DNA of 64,000 bases from Amycolatopsis viridis (GCF_011758765.1 NZ_JAANOU010000001.1:868001-932000), one strand, 5' to 3'. Counted from the first letter of the stretch, positions 24,289 through 32,271 are shown. Program-made: numbers and translations. The notes: generated by a model not told the origin, from the sequence alone.

Positions 24289-25769
24289 GCCTCGGCCACC
24301 CGGTCGTAGGTCGGGGTGTCCAGGGCGGACAGCTTGCCCTTCGCGATGCGCTCCGAGGGCGTGCGCGGCAGCTCGGCGGTCAGCGACCAGTACCGCGGGA
24401 CCTTGAAGTAGGCCAGCTGGGTCGCGCAGAACTCGGCCAGCTCGCCAGGGGTGGTGTCGCGAGCCGGGACGACGAAGGCTTTCACCTCTTCCCCCCGCAG
24501 GTCGTCCGGCACGGCGATCACCGCCGCCAGCTCGACGGCGGGGTGCAGCAGCAGGGCGCGCTCCACCTCGTCGGCGGAGATGTTCTCGCCGCTGCGGCGG
24601 ATCATGTCCTTCGTCCGGCCCACGTAGTAGACGCGGCCCTCGGCGTCCATTGTGGCCAGGTCGCCGGTGTGGAACCAGCCGCCCGAGAACGCGCGGGCGG
24701 TCGCCTCCGGATCGTCGTGGTAGCCGTGCATGAGCCCGACACCGCGGATGAGCAGCTCGCCGGTGCCGCCGCGGGGGACCGGCCGCCCCTCCTCGTCGGC
24801 GATCATCGCCTCGCGCTCGCGGATGGGGCGGCCGATGCAGCCGCTGCCGGGCCGGTGGTCGGCCGGGCGGTCCCGGATGTCGCCGCCGGTCTCGGTCATG
24901 CCGAACGCCTCGTACCAGGGTACGCCCCACCTGTCCTCCAGTTCGGCGTGCAGATCACGCGGGATCGCGGAGGCCATGACGGAGCGCACCCGGTGGTCGC
25001 GGTCGCCGGGACCGGCGGGCTGGCGGAGGAGCAGGGTCGGCATCAGGCCGAGGCAGTAGAACCAGGTGACCTCGTGCTCGCGGGCCTTGGGCCAGAACGT
25101 GCTGGGGTGGAAGCGGTCGAGCACCACGAGTTCGGCACCCGCGGCGAGGGCGGCCGCGACGTTCCACTGTGGATCGATGTAGTGGAACGGTTGTGCGGTG
25201 AGGATGCGGTCGTCGGCGGTGAGGTGGGGGAAGTCCTCGACGAGGCTGCGCGCGAGCGTCGTCCAGTAGCGGTGCGGCAGGACGCAGCCCTTCGGGGCGC
25301 CGGTGGTGCCGGAGGTGTACTGGATGTTGGTGGGCGCCTCGGCCGCCGGCTGGTGCTCGGGTGGTGCACCGGTGGGCAGCTCGTCCGGGGTGACGACGGT
25401 GGCCGGACCGATGCGGGTGAGCAGGTCGGTGAACTCGGGCGCGGCGACAGCGATGCGGGCGCCGGAGTGGCGCAGCACGTGAGCGCCGTCGAGCTCGCGG
25501 TAGTTGGTGTTGACCGGCACCAGGACCGCGCCGATCTTCGCCAGCGCGAGCCAGAGCAGCGGGAAGGCGGGTTCGTTGCGGAGCATGACGGCGACGCGGT
25601 CGCCGGGACGGGTGCCCAGCGCAGCGAGCGAGCCGGCGAGGCGGTCGGTCTCGCGGTCGATGTCGGCGAAGGTGAAGCGGGTGCCGGTTTCGTCGAAGCG
25701 CCAGGCGGTGCGGTCCGGCCACAGCCGCGCCGCACGGCGCACGAGGGAGGCGAGGTCGTCAGGGATCAT
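24279..25769 (-). CDS. AMP-dependent acyl-CoA ligase
   Basis: 496-residue adenylate-forming ligase. YTSGTTGAPKGCVLPHRYW is the phosphate loop, AFGMTETGGD the A5 motif, GWFHTGDLATMD the A7 motif, and YVGRTKDMIRRSGENIS the hinge. The catalytic Lys is in PSERIAKGKL. The organisation is similar to crotonobetaine/carnitine or short aromatic acid CoA ligases, but the substrate is open. It overlaps the enoyl-CoA hydratase gene by ATGA at its 5' end and the TetR gene at its 3' end, so the three genes form one operon. Confidence 0.92.
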   Translation of the reverse strand: MIPDDLASLVRRAARLWPDRTAWRFDETGTRFTFADIDRETDRLAGSLAALGTRPGDRVAVMLRNEPAFPLLWLALAKIGAVLVPVNTNYRELDGAHVLRHSGARIAVAAPEFTDLLTRIGPATVVTPDELPTGAPPEHQPAAEAPTNIQYTSGTTGAPKGCVLPHRYWTTLARSLVEDFPHLTADDRILTAQPFHYIDPQWNVAAALAAGAELVVLDRFHPSTFWPKAREHEVTWFYCLGLMPTLLLRQPAGPGDRDHRVRSVMASAIPRDLHAELEDRWGVPWYEAFGMTETGGDIRDRPADHRPGSGCIGRPIREREAMIADEEGRPVPRGGTGELLIRGVGLMHGYHDDPEATARAFSGGWFHTGDLATMDAEGRVYYVGRTKDMIRRSGENISADEVERALLLHPAVELAAVIAVPDDLRGEEVKAFVVPARDTTPGELAEFCATQLAYFKVPRYWSLTAELPRTPSERIAKGKLSALDTPTYDRVAEAWL

Positions 25770-26473
25770 GCGCGGCTGCCGAGCGCAGTGCCGGGGAGGT
25801 GCTCGGTGATCAGAGCGTGGCTGACCTCCAGCTCGAGGGCCTGGTCGAGGGCGCTGTCGATGCCGGCGTCGAGCGCGCGCTTGGCGAGGGTGGCCGTGGG
25901 GTGGGCCGGGATGCGGCGGGCCCAGTCGAGCGCCGTGGCGTGCACGTCCGGGACGACGGCGTTGACGAGGCCCAGTTCGTGCGCGGTGCGGGCGTCGATG
26001 CGGTCGCCGAGGAGGAGGAGTTCTTTCGCCTTGAGCGGTCCGACGAGGAGGGGCAGGAGGCGGGAAGCGGCGCCGGTGACGCTCAGGCCGAGGCTCGCCT
26101 CGGGGAACGCGAAGACGGCATCCTCGGCGGCGAGCACCAGGTCGCAGCCGAGCGCGAATTCCGCCCCGGCGCCGATGGCGTACCCGTGCACGGCGGCGAT
26201 CACCGGCTGCGGGAGGGCCCGCAGCCGCCGGGTGACGTCCTGGAGGCGTTCGATGCGGGCGCGGGAGTCGCCCTGCGGGTTCTCCTTCAAGTCATGGCCC
26301 GCGCAGAACGCCCGGCCACGCCCGCCGAGCACCACGGCCTTCGTGTCGCCCACGTCGCCGAGCGCGGCGAGCAGGTCGTCGACGAGCCGCGGCGCGACGG
26401 CGTTCAGCCGCTCCGGTCGGTTCAGCCAGATGTGTGCGACGTCGCCGTCGATCTCGAGGTCCACCGAGCTCAT
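25766..26473 (-). CDS. enoyl-CoA hydratase/isomerase family protein
   Basis: 235-residue crotonase-fold enzyme acting on enoyl-CoA thioesters. The oxyanion hole segments are AFCAGHDLKEN and YAIGAGAEFALGCDLV; AFPEASLGLSVTGAASRLLP follows in the expected place. The two catalytic Glu of true hydratases are not both obvious, so it could be an isomerase or hydrolase of the family. ATG 26473 lies 6 nt after TACGCT (26480-26485), a leaderless start. It is the first gene of the hydratase-ligase-TetR operon. Confidence 0.9.
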   Translation of the reverse strand: MSSVDLEIDGDVAHIWLNRPERLNAVAPRLVDDLLAALGDVGDTKAVVLGGRGRAFCAGHDLKENPQGDSRARIERLQDVTRRLRALPQPVIAAVHGYAIGAGAEFALGCDLVLAAEDAVFAFPEASLGLSVTGAASRLLPLLVGPLKAKELLLLGDRIDARTAHELGLVNAVVPDVHATALDWARRIPAHPTATLAKRALDAGIDSALDQALELEVSHALITEHLPGTALGSRA

Positions 26474-26490
26474 GGGGCGAGCGTAGCCGA

Positions 26491-26506
26491 CCGATCGATC
26501 GATCGG
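26491..26506. promoter_or_regulatory. 16-bp palindromic operator of the hydratase-ligase-TetR operon
   Basis: CCGATCGATCGATCGG is a perfect 16-bp palindrome sitting 5 bp upstream of the TACGCT -10 box, between -10 and -35. Binding there would block the promoter. The last gene of the operon encodes a TetR protein, the natural candidate. Confidence 0.65.
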
Positions 26507-26582
26507 CCAGCATGCGGGTTCGCGTTCGGGTGGTGCGGCGCACGGACCGCTGGGTCAGCCGTGCGGTGCCGACCTGCGACTC

Positions 26583-26815
26583 AGGAGGTCACCGGTTGAG
26601 CTTCCGCACGCAGCGGCGCCGGCGCTGCGGACCAGGCGATGATCTCTGCCAGCATCCGGGTCAGCGTCTCGGCGCGATGCGGGGCAGGAGTGCACGTGCC
26701 CGGATCGGTGGGGCCAGTCGGTTCGTGGAGTCCGTGAACATCGACAGCGCGGCTTGGGTGGGCAGCCCGGCGACGTCCGGCTCGCTCACGCCCTGACGTA
26801 GCTGCTCCACCACGG
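26583..26815 (-). pseudogene. frameshifted remnant of an unidentified gene
   Basis: On the minus strand, one frame reads VVEQLRQGVSEPDVAGLPTQ, then AALSMFTDSTNRLAPPIRAR, and runs into a stop. A neighbouring frame continues with AETLTRMLAEIIAWSAAP and PLRAEAQPVTS before its stop. Both halves look like real protein sequence, and joining them by one frameshift gives a plausible C-terminus. No start codon or N-terminal part could be found. The family is not recognised. Confidence 0.4.
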
Positions 26816-27322
26816 CTGGGCATCTCGTGTGGGGACCGTGGGGACAGCCGTGCGGCCGTCGAGTGGGGCGGCGCGATGAGCGCGCACCTCATGCGGGGAC
26901 GCTGGGACCAACCGCAGAGCCGCGATCGGACCGTCTGGTGACACCGCTGGTGGCCCAACGGCACACTCGCGAGACATCCCGTCCGCGTCTGGACGGGGCC
27001 AGTCGATCCGCCTGCGCCTGGACGGTGGCCCGGTCGGTGCCGCGCGACGTGTCCACTCGCCGCGTCAGGGATGGCGCCATTCACGCGCCCGCCAGGCATG
27101 GTCGCTCCCGCTACCGATGCTCGTCGGCGGACATCTCGGAGTTGATGACGTGCCCGCTCGCGCTCGCCCATCGGGGAGTGGGCCCGTCGTGCCTTGCCGA
27201 ATGGTCCAATGGTGGCCAGCCGGGGATGCCACCAGTGGTCCGCAGGCCGCTGGACAACGTGCCCACTCGTGCGTCGCCGGCAGGCGCCAGTCCTGGCTCC
27301 ACCGGAGCGCCAGTTCGCGCAG
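26816..27322. other. about 500 bp without a supported gene
   Basis: Open frames exist on both strands, but none has sensible composition, a ribosome site or a recognisable motif. The sequence is less GC-biased at third positions than its neighbours. It separates the decayed fragment from the espG stop codon and is probably debris from rearrangement at the edge of the type VII secretion cassette. Confidence 0.5.
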
Positions 27323-28069
27323 CTAATGGAGTTCCCGGCACAGGTCGTCGAGCCGGTCGGCGACGTCCGCCGCGGTGGCGGGCGCAAGGTGGAGGACCTG
27401 GTCGTCGTAGTGCGGGGTGGCGAGGACGGTCCAGCGCCCTTCGGCGTTGTCGTAGACGTGGAGCGGGAACCGCGGCTGGCGCGGCCGGCCGCTGTGGTCC
27501 CGCATCTCGGCGTACAGCTCGGCGATGAAGAACGGTTCGAGCGAGGCGAGGTAGTCGACGCGCTGGACGGCACGGCTCGGCCGGGTGCCGTTGCGCTCGG
27601 CCCGGCGCGCGCCGCGGACCTCGCTGCGCAGCACGGTCAGCATCGGTTCCGATGACTTCCGGACGTCCTGGGGGAGGATGTCGGCGAGCACTGTGCTGAG
27701 CCGGTCGCGCTGGAAGGTGCGGACCGTGACCTCCCGGTCCTCGCGCACCGCGACCAGCCCGAAGTAGTGGTTCGCCGCCACGAGGGCGGACAGGTTGACG
27801 CCGGTCGTGGTGTCGGACAGCCAGCCGAAACGGGCTTCGTCCGGGGTGCTGAGCAGGCGCGCGATGTCGGTGAAGGTCGGCTCGTCGTGGCCGGCCGACT
27901 GGAACCGCGTGAGGGCGGCGTCGACTGCACGGTCGAAGACGGCCTGGATGTCGTCCGGCCGCCACACGGCCTGCGGCGCGAGCGCGAGGTGCAGCTCGTT
28001 CCCGGTGACCTTGGCGACCATGGCCGCGAGGAGGTCGACCTGGAACCGTTCCGGTTCGGCGAACCACAT
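27323..28069 (-). CDS. EspG-family type VII secretion chaperone
   Basis: 248-residue protein of the ESX secretion-associated EspG family, cytosolic chaperones that bind the tip of PPE proteins in PE-PPE dimers and deliver them to the ESX machine. Supporting segments are the N-terminal FQVDLLAAMVAKVTGNELH, the central LVAANHYFGLVAVREDREVTVRTFQ, and the C-terminal half with GRWTVLATPHYDDQVLHLAPAT. The ATG lies only 4 nt after the PPE stop, so it is the last gene of the cassette. No ESX core gene is in the window, so it must use a machine encoded elsewhere. The assignment rests on sequence style and context. Confidence 0.75.
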   Translation of the reverse strand: MWFAEPERFQVDLLAAMVAKVTGNELHLALAPQAVWRPDDIQAVFDRAVDAALTRFQSAGHDEPTFTDIARLLSTPDEARFGWLSDTTTGVNLSALVAANHYFGLVAVREDREVTVRTFQRDRLSTVLADILPQDVRKSSEPMLTVLRSEVRGARRAERNGTRPSRAVQRVDYLASLEPFFIAELYAEMRDHSGRPRQPRFPLHVYDNAEGRWTVLATPHYDDQVLHLAPATAADVADRLDDLCRELH

Positions 28070-28073
28070 GACG

Positions 28074-29354
28074 TTACTGGCCGAGGACCGGCGGGGACAC
28101 GGTCAGGCCCGTGATCGGGTCGACCGCTTTCTCGCCCTCCGCGGTGAGCTGGAAGTGATCGTCTTCGTCCACAATGTACTTCCGCTGGTGATCCTTGTCG
28201 TCCTCACCCTTGCCGCGGTTGCCCGCGCCGCCGCCCATCGCGCCCGGGCCGCTGGTAGCACCACCGCGCCCCGCCGCGCCACTCCGGGCGAACGACTCGC
28301 CCGCCCCGGCCGGGCTTGCCGCGCCGAGCCGCTTGCCTCCGGTCAGCGAATTGCCGCCGCCTCCGCTCCCAGGCCCGAAGCCGCGCCCGGCGCCGCCCGA
28401 GCGTCCTCCGGCGCCGCCCGCTCCCGGTCCGAACCCACGCCCGGAAGCGATCCCGCCACGCCCGGCGCCTGCCCCGAACCGCTCTCCCGGCGGCGTGGCA
28501 CCGGGATAACCGGCTGAGCTGCCGTATCCGGGGACCCCCTCGCCGCCCGACGAGCCGTAGCTGCCGGGGTTGCTGCCCGGCGGGAGCGGGTTGTAAGAGG
28601 ACGGTGCGTACGCGGCGTCCGCAGCGACGGTGCGCGCGTCGGCCGGCGCCTGCCCCGTCGGGGCCCGGTACGGCCCCGACAGGGACGAGGTGCCGCCGGT
28701 GACAGCGCCGCCGCCCCCTCGGGAAGCACCCCCAGGGCCTCCGAGGCGTGGACCGTCACTCGTCGGCTTGTGCTCAACCGCGACCTCGCTCGGCGAGCTC
28801 TGCGTGACGCCGAGGACACCCGCGTCGAGGGTGCCGTAGGAGGTGGGCATTTTCGAGCCGTTGTCACCGGAGGTCGTCGTCCAGGCTCGCATGGCCTCGA
28901 CATTCCGTTTCGCGGCCTCGTTCGCCACGGCGGCCTGGGTCGTCTGGAGGAAGCTGGAGTCGTAGAAGATCTGCTGACCCAGCGTCATCGGCGTCATGAA
29001 CGTCTGCGGCACCGGGACGACCCTGTTCTTGGTGTCGTGAAATGCCTGAGTCTGGCTGCTGATGAGGCTACTCGCGGTGTTCATGGCGCTCGCGGCTTCG
29101 ACATGGGACCACGCCAAGTGGCTGATGCTTTTCGACGCGGCGTCGGCGGCGTCGCCGGTCCAGCCCTCTCGCATCATCTTCGAGACGGTTCCGATCAACC
29201 GACTGCGGTCCTGATACTTGCGCATCACCTGCGTGATATTGTTGCTGGCTTCTTCAAGGCCCACGGTGCCGACAGCGTTGTGGAAATTGTCGTAGATCTG
29301 CTGGGCCGTCATCTCGGTGAGCGACCCTGTGGAACCCAGCGCGGCGCCAGTCAT
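28074..29354 (-). CDS. PPE-like type VII secretion substrate with Gly-rich tail
   Basis: 426-residue protein. Residues 1-170 are a helical PPE/WXG-like domain: MTAQQIYDNFHNAVG opens it and GWTG (W65-G67) marks the helix turn. Residues 180-375 are a low-complexity Gly/Ser/Ala/Pro region with repeated GFGPG and GGAGG units. The C-terminus has a charged block, then YIVDE at about 393-397, which fits the YxxxD/E secretion signal. The ATG overlaps the DUF3558 stop (TGATG), and GGGGG lies 6 nt upstream. No toxin or enzyme domain is visible. EspG follows. Confidence 0.8.
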   Translation of the reverse strand: MTGAALGSTGSLTEMTAQQIYDNFHNAVGTVGLEEASNNITQVMRKYQDRSRLIGTVSKMMREGWTGDAADAASKSISHLAWSHVEAASAMNTASSLISSQTQAFHDTKNRVVPVPQTFMTPMTLGQQIFYDSSFLQTTQAAVANEAAKRNVEAMRAWTTTSGDNGSKMPTSYGTLDAGVLGVTQSSPSEVAVEHKPTSDGPRLGGPGGASRGGGGAVTGGTSSLSGPYRAPTGQAPADARTVAADAAYAPSSYNPLPPGSNPGSYGSSGGEGVPGYGSSAGYPGATPPGERFGAGAGRGGIASGRGFGPGAGGAGGRSGGAGRGFGPGSGGGGNSLTGGKRLGAASPAGAGESFARSGAAGRGGATSGPGAMGGGAGNRGKGEDDKDHQRKYIVDEDDHFQLTAEGEKAVDPITGLTVSPPVLGQ

Positions 29355-29983
29355 CAATTCCCCCCGGATTTGATTGTTGTGATGATTAGTTCCGCAACCG
29401 TGGACGCAGCTGTGCAGTTGTCCTTATCGGTTCGACCGGTGACGGCGACATCGAGGAGCATTTCCGGGTTGATTCCGACACTGAGGTCGCAGCGCCCGTG
29501 CGGCCTGGTATCGGCTCGGCCATTGAACACGCTCGGGTATCCACTTATCGAGGTGGGCATAAAGTAGCCGTTCGCGTACTTCCCTGCGGTGTTCTGATCG
29601 TACAAATTCTGCAACCCGTTCCTGGGATGCGGGACGGCGTAGGCAACCTGAATCTTCCACTCAAGGTTGGCGCCAAATTTCCAGTCGCAGCCTTTGATGT
29701 CGTCGATGCCGACATCTTTTTTGGTGCCGCGCTCTTGCACGCCCAGATCGGAGGCCTGTGCGACAGTCAAGCTGTGACACGGATCCTCGACGAGGCCCGC
29801 AGGGTCGAGCGGATTCGGAATAGGTGGTGCCTGTTCCCCCTTCGGCAAAGGCGAACTCGAGAGTTCTGCGGCGGCGCTGGTGCTGGCAGCTGTGCCAGTC
29901 GCGCCGCCGGCAGAGCATGCCGCAGTCGCCAAGATTGCTGTGGACACGACGACTAGCCGGGCCGCTACCTCGATCTTCCCCAC
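29354..29983 (-). CDS. DUF3558-type lipoprotein, copy A
   Basis: 209-residue predicted lipoprotein. The signal peptide ends with the lipobox LATAAC, so the Cys at about residue 23 should be acylated and the protein held on the outer face of the membrane. After a Ser/Ala linker comes a DUF3558-like domain: DPCHSLTVAQASDLG, GCDWKFG, and GRCDLSVGINPEMLLDVAVTG. Cys pairs may form disulfides. It lies between the PE-like and PPE genes, 9 nt after the first and overlapping the second. Roughly 85 percent identical to copy B by eye. Its function is unknown. Confidence 0.85.
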   Translation of the reverse strand: MGKIEVAARLVVVSTAILATAACSAGGATGTAASTSAAAELSSSPLPKGEQAPPIPNPLDPAGLVEDPCHSLTVAQASDLGVQERGTKKDVGIDDIKGCDWKFGANLEWKIQVAYAVPHPRNGLQNLYDQNTAGKYANGYFMPTSISGYPSVFNGRADTRPHGRCDLSVGINPEMLLDVAVTGRTDKDNCTAASTVAELIITTIKSGGN

Positions 29984-29992
29984 TGGTGCTCC

Positions 29993-30397
29993 CTACTGGT
30001 CAAGCCCGATGCCGCGCGTCCGCTCGGGGGACCCGGACAGACCCTTCTGTGCCTCGTCGTCTTGCTGCCGGTAGGTCCCGTTCGCCGTCCTCAGCATGTC
30101 GATCCACGTTTGAGCGTATTCGCGCAATCTCATGTTGTATTCGATTGCGACGCCGATCGAAGCGTCGATCTTTTGCAGGTTGTCGTGCGCGGGCTGGTCG
30201 GCCGACGGGGACGTGGCGATTCGGCCCGCCTCGGTCAGTAGCTGCGAATCCTCGTCGATCCCGTCGCGCAGCGCTTCCCACTTCGGGATGAGCTCGGCGA
30301 TCTGGTCGGGGTCGAAGTGGTATCCCGCGCCGCCCACGGCGGTCAGTCCTGCGCCTACTGTCGGACCGATCGTGTGCGCCCGGTCGCCCTCGCTCAT
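29993..30397 (-). CDS. PE-like/ESX-like helical protein, copy A
   Basis: 134-residue helical protein. The order is a short Gly-rich N-terminus, helix one with FDPDQIAELIPKWEALRDGI, a turn around ATSPSADQPA, helix two with YNMRLREYAQTWIDMLR, and YRQQD at residues 109-113, which is the YxxxD/E signal of type VII secretion substrates. It therefore looks like the PE-like partner of the PPE protein. ATG 30397 is preferred over an upstream in-frame start. It opens the second half of the operon, 9 nt before DUF3558 copy A. Confidence 0.75.
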   Translation of the reverse strand: MSEGDRAHTIGPTVGAGLTAVGGAGYHFDPDQIAELIPKWEALRDGIDEDSQLLTEAGRIATSPSADQPAHDNLQKIDASIGVAIEYNMRLREYAQTWIDMLRTANGTYRQQDDEAQKGLSGSPERTRGIGLDQ

Positions 30398-30427
30398 CTG
30401 CTCCCTACCCCCCGCGTAGTACACTGT

Positions 30428-30643
30428 TCAAGGGGAACATAGCGGCAACGGATCATCCATGGCGACCGGTTCGGACGAATCACCCATGGCGGTGCGGGGC
30501 GTCAAGGTGGCGCAGGTCTCGACGTGCCTGTTTGTTGGCTTCCTCGAGGCCGCGGTGCCGACAGCGTTATGGAAGTTGTCGTAGATTTGCTGGGCCGTCA
30601 TCTCGCTGAGCGAACCTGTGGAACCCAGCGCGGTGCCGGTCAT
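30428..30643 (-). pseudogene. truncated, frameshifted PPE gene (copy B)
   Basis: The first 31 codons, beginning MTGTALGSTGSLSEMTAQQI, match the intact PPE gene 1,289 bp away. A single-base deletion after GTCGGCACCG then shifts the frame; in the corrected frame only GLEEAN remains before homology stops near 30533. The rest of the open frame to 30428 is unrelated. The start still overlaps the DUF3558 copy B stop (TGATG), as in the intact copy. Confidence 0.8.
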
Positions 30644-31272
30644 CAATTCCCCCCGGATTTGATCGTCGAGATGATCCGTTCCGCAACCGTGGATGCGGCT
30701 TTGCAGTTGTCCTTGTCGCGTTGACCGGTGACGCCAACCATCACGAACATCTCCGGGTTGATTCCAACGCTGAGGTCGCAGCGCCCGTGTGGTCTGGTAT
30801 CGGCTCGGCCACTGAATACGCCAGGGTATCCGCTGATCGAAATAGGCATGAAATAGCCGTTCGCGAATTTTCCTGCGGCGTTCTGGTCGTACAGGTTCTG
30901 CACCCCGTTCCTGGCGTATGGGACAGCGTAGGCAACCTGAATCTTCCACTCAAGATTGGCGCCAAATTTCCAGTCGCAGCCTTGAATGTCGTCGATGCCG
31001 ACCTCTTTTTTGGTTCCGCGCTCTTGCACGCCCATATCGGCGGCCTGTGCGACAGTCAAGCTGCGGCACGGATCCTTAACGAGGCCCGCTGGGTCGAGTG
31101 GGTTCGGAATGGGTGGCGCCTGTTCCCCTGTCGGCGCAGGGGAACTCGAGAGTTCTGCGGCGGCGCTGGTGCTGGCAGCTGTGCCAGTCGCGCCGCCGGC
31201 AGAGCATGCCGCAGCCGCCAAGAGTGTCGTGGACACGAGGACCAGCCGGCCCGCTGTCTCGATCTTCCCCAC
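30643..31272 (-). CDS. DUF3558-type lipoprotein, copy B
   Basis: 209-residue paralogue of copy A with the same length and no gaps. The lipobox is LAAAAC. The conserved DPCRSLTVAQAADMG, GCDWKFG and GRCDLSVGINPEMFVM blocks are retained; most changes are conservative and cluster in the signal peptide and the final 35 residues. Both cysteine pairs are kept, so the gene appears functional although its PPE partner is broken. It starts 9 nt after the stop of PE-like copy B. Confidence 0.85.
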   Translation of the reverse strand: MGKIETAGRLVLVSTTLLAAAACSAGGATGTAASTSAAAELSSSPAPTGEQAPPIPNPLDPAGLVKDPCRSLTVAQAADMGVQERGTKKEVGIDDIQGCDWKFGANLEWKIQVAYAVPYARNGVQNLYDQNAAGKFANGYFMPISISGYPGVFSGRADTRPHGRCDLSVGINPEMFVMVGVTGQRDKDNCKAASTVAERIISTIKSGGN

Positions 31273-31281
31273 TGGTGCTCC

Positions 31282-31686
31282 CTACTGGTAAAGCCCGCTG
31301 CCGCTCGGGTGCTCGGAGGGCCCGGCCAGGCCCTTCTGGGCCTCGTTGTCTTGCTGCCGGTAAGTCCCGTTTGCTCGCCTCAGCATGTCGATCCACGTCT
31401 GAGCGTATTCACGTAATCTCAGGTTGTGTTCGATTGCGGCGCCGATCGAAGCGTCGATCTTTCGCAGGTTGTCCTGCGCAGGCTGGTCGGCAGACGGGGA
31501 GGTCGCGAGATTGCCTGCCGCGATCAGCAGTTGTGAATCCTCGTCGAGGTCGTCGACCAGCTCCTCCCACTTCGGGATCAGCTCGGCGATCTGGTCGGGG
31601 TCGAAGTGGTACCCCGCGCCGCCCACGGCGGTCAGTCCTGCGCCTACTGTCGGGCCGATCGTGTGTGCTCGCTCGCCCTCGTTCAT
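31282..31686 (-). CDS. PE-like/ESX-like helical protein, copy B
   Basis: 134-residue paralogue of copy A, gap-free. Helix one reads FDPDQIAELIPKWEELVDDL, and the secretion signal is YRQQD at 109-113, fully conserved. Changes concentrate between residues 44 and 62 and after 120. The upstream region (31687-31765) is also duplicated upstream of copy A, including a TTGCCGCTATG block that may belong to the promoter. This is the first gene of the whole minus-strand cassette. Confidence 0.75.
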   Translation of the reverse strand: MNEGERAHTIGPTVGAGLTAVGGAGYHFDPDQIAELIPKWEELVDDLDEDSQLLIAAGNLATSPSADQPAQDNLRKIDASIGAAIEHNLRLREYAQTWIDMLRRANGTYRQQDNEAQKGLAGPSEHPSGSGLYQ

Positions 31687-31788
31687 CTGCTCCCGCCCCC
31701 GGCGTAGTACAAAGTTCAAGGCGAGCATAGCGGCAACGGATCATGGATGGCGCCCGGTTGGGGCGGATCGCCCCTTAGCATGGGGTGC

Positions 31789-32229
31789 ATGCCGGTACGA
31801 GAAGCCGAGGTGGCCGACGTCGAGGAGATCTGCGCGCTCATCGAGGAGCACGCCCGGTACGAGGGCAACGACACCCTCGTGCTGGACCGCGCCGAGATGA
31901 CGAAGCACCTGTTCGGTCCGGAGCCGAAGGCGTGGGTCCTGATCGCGGAGCCGCCGGGGGAGCGGGCGGTCGCCGGGATGGCCTTCTGCTCCTGGAACTT
32001 CTCCACCTGGGAGGGACGGCCGGGTATCTGGCTGGACGACCTGTACGTCCGCCCCCAGCACCGCCGTCACGGGCTCGGGAACGAGCTGCTCGGCGCGTTG
32101 CGCGCGCGGACCGACGGGCGGGTCGAGTGGGACATGCAGGAAGGCAACGACCGGGCCGCGGCCTTCTACGCCCAGCTCGGCGCGCAGCCGGTTCCGGGGT
32201 GGATCCGCTACCGGTGGGCGCCGAGTTAG
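31789..32229 (+). CDS. GNAT-family N-acetyltransferase
   Basis: 146-residue acetyltransferase similar to the diamine/spermidine acetyltransferase-like branch of GNAT enzymes. WLDDLYVRPQHRRHGLGNELL contains the acetyl-CoA motif R-x-x-G-x-G; VEWDMQEGNDRAAAFYAQLGA is the C-terminal motif. The substrate is unknown. ATG 31789 lies 7 nt after TAGCAT (31776-31781), consistent with a leaderless mRNA. It is divergent from the type VII cassette and starts close to the end of the duplicated segment. Confidence 0.87.
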   Translation: MPVREAEVADVEEICALIEEHARYEGNDTLVLDRAEMTKHLFGPEPKAWVLIAEPPGERAVAGMAFCSWNFSTWEGRPGIWLDDLYVRPQHRRHGLGNELLGALRARTDGRVEWDMQEGNDRAAAFYAQLGAQPVPGWIRYRWAPS

Positions 32230-32244
32230 GCAAGGCTGACTCCG
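32226..32244. promoter_or_regulatory. DtxR/IdeR-like box candidate
   Basis: TTAGGCAAGGCTGACTCCG matches the classical 19-bp DtxR/IdeR consensus at about 12 positions. It lies 28-46 bp upstream of a gene for a DtxR-family regulator and overlaps the stop codon of the acetyltransferase. This suggests metal-dependent autoregulation, but the match is partial. Confidence 0.4.
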
Positions 32245-32271
32245 GCTCGTCCCGCACGTAGAGTTGTTGCC

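Larger units (their letters stand above)
29244..31774. repeat. tandem duplication, two units offset by 1,289 bp
   Basis: Unit A (about 29244-30485) and unit B (about 30533-31774) contain the PPE 5' end, DUF3558 gene, PE-like gene and upstream region. All three start codons are separated by exactly 1,289 bp, so there are no net indels inside the genes. The units have diverged by roughly a tenth. About 50 bp of unrelated sequence joins them. Confidence 0.88.

Noticed and set aside
26581-27573. 330-residue open frame on the minus strand across the espG end
   Set aside because: It overlaps espG in another frame. Only its last 25 or so codons look like protein, and these are used for the remnant call.
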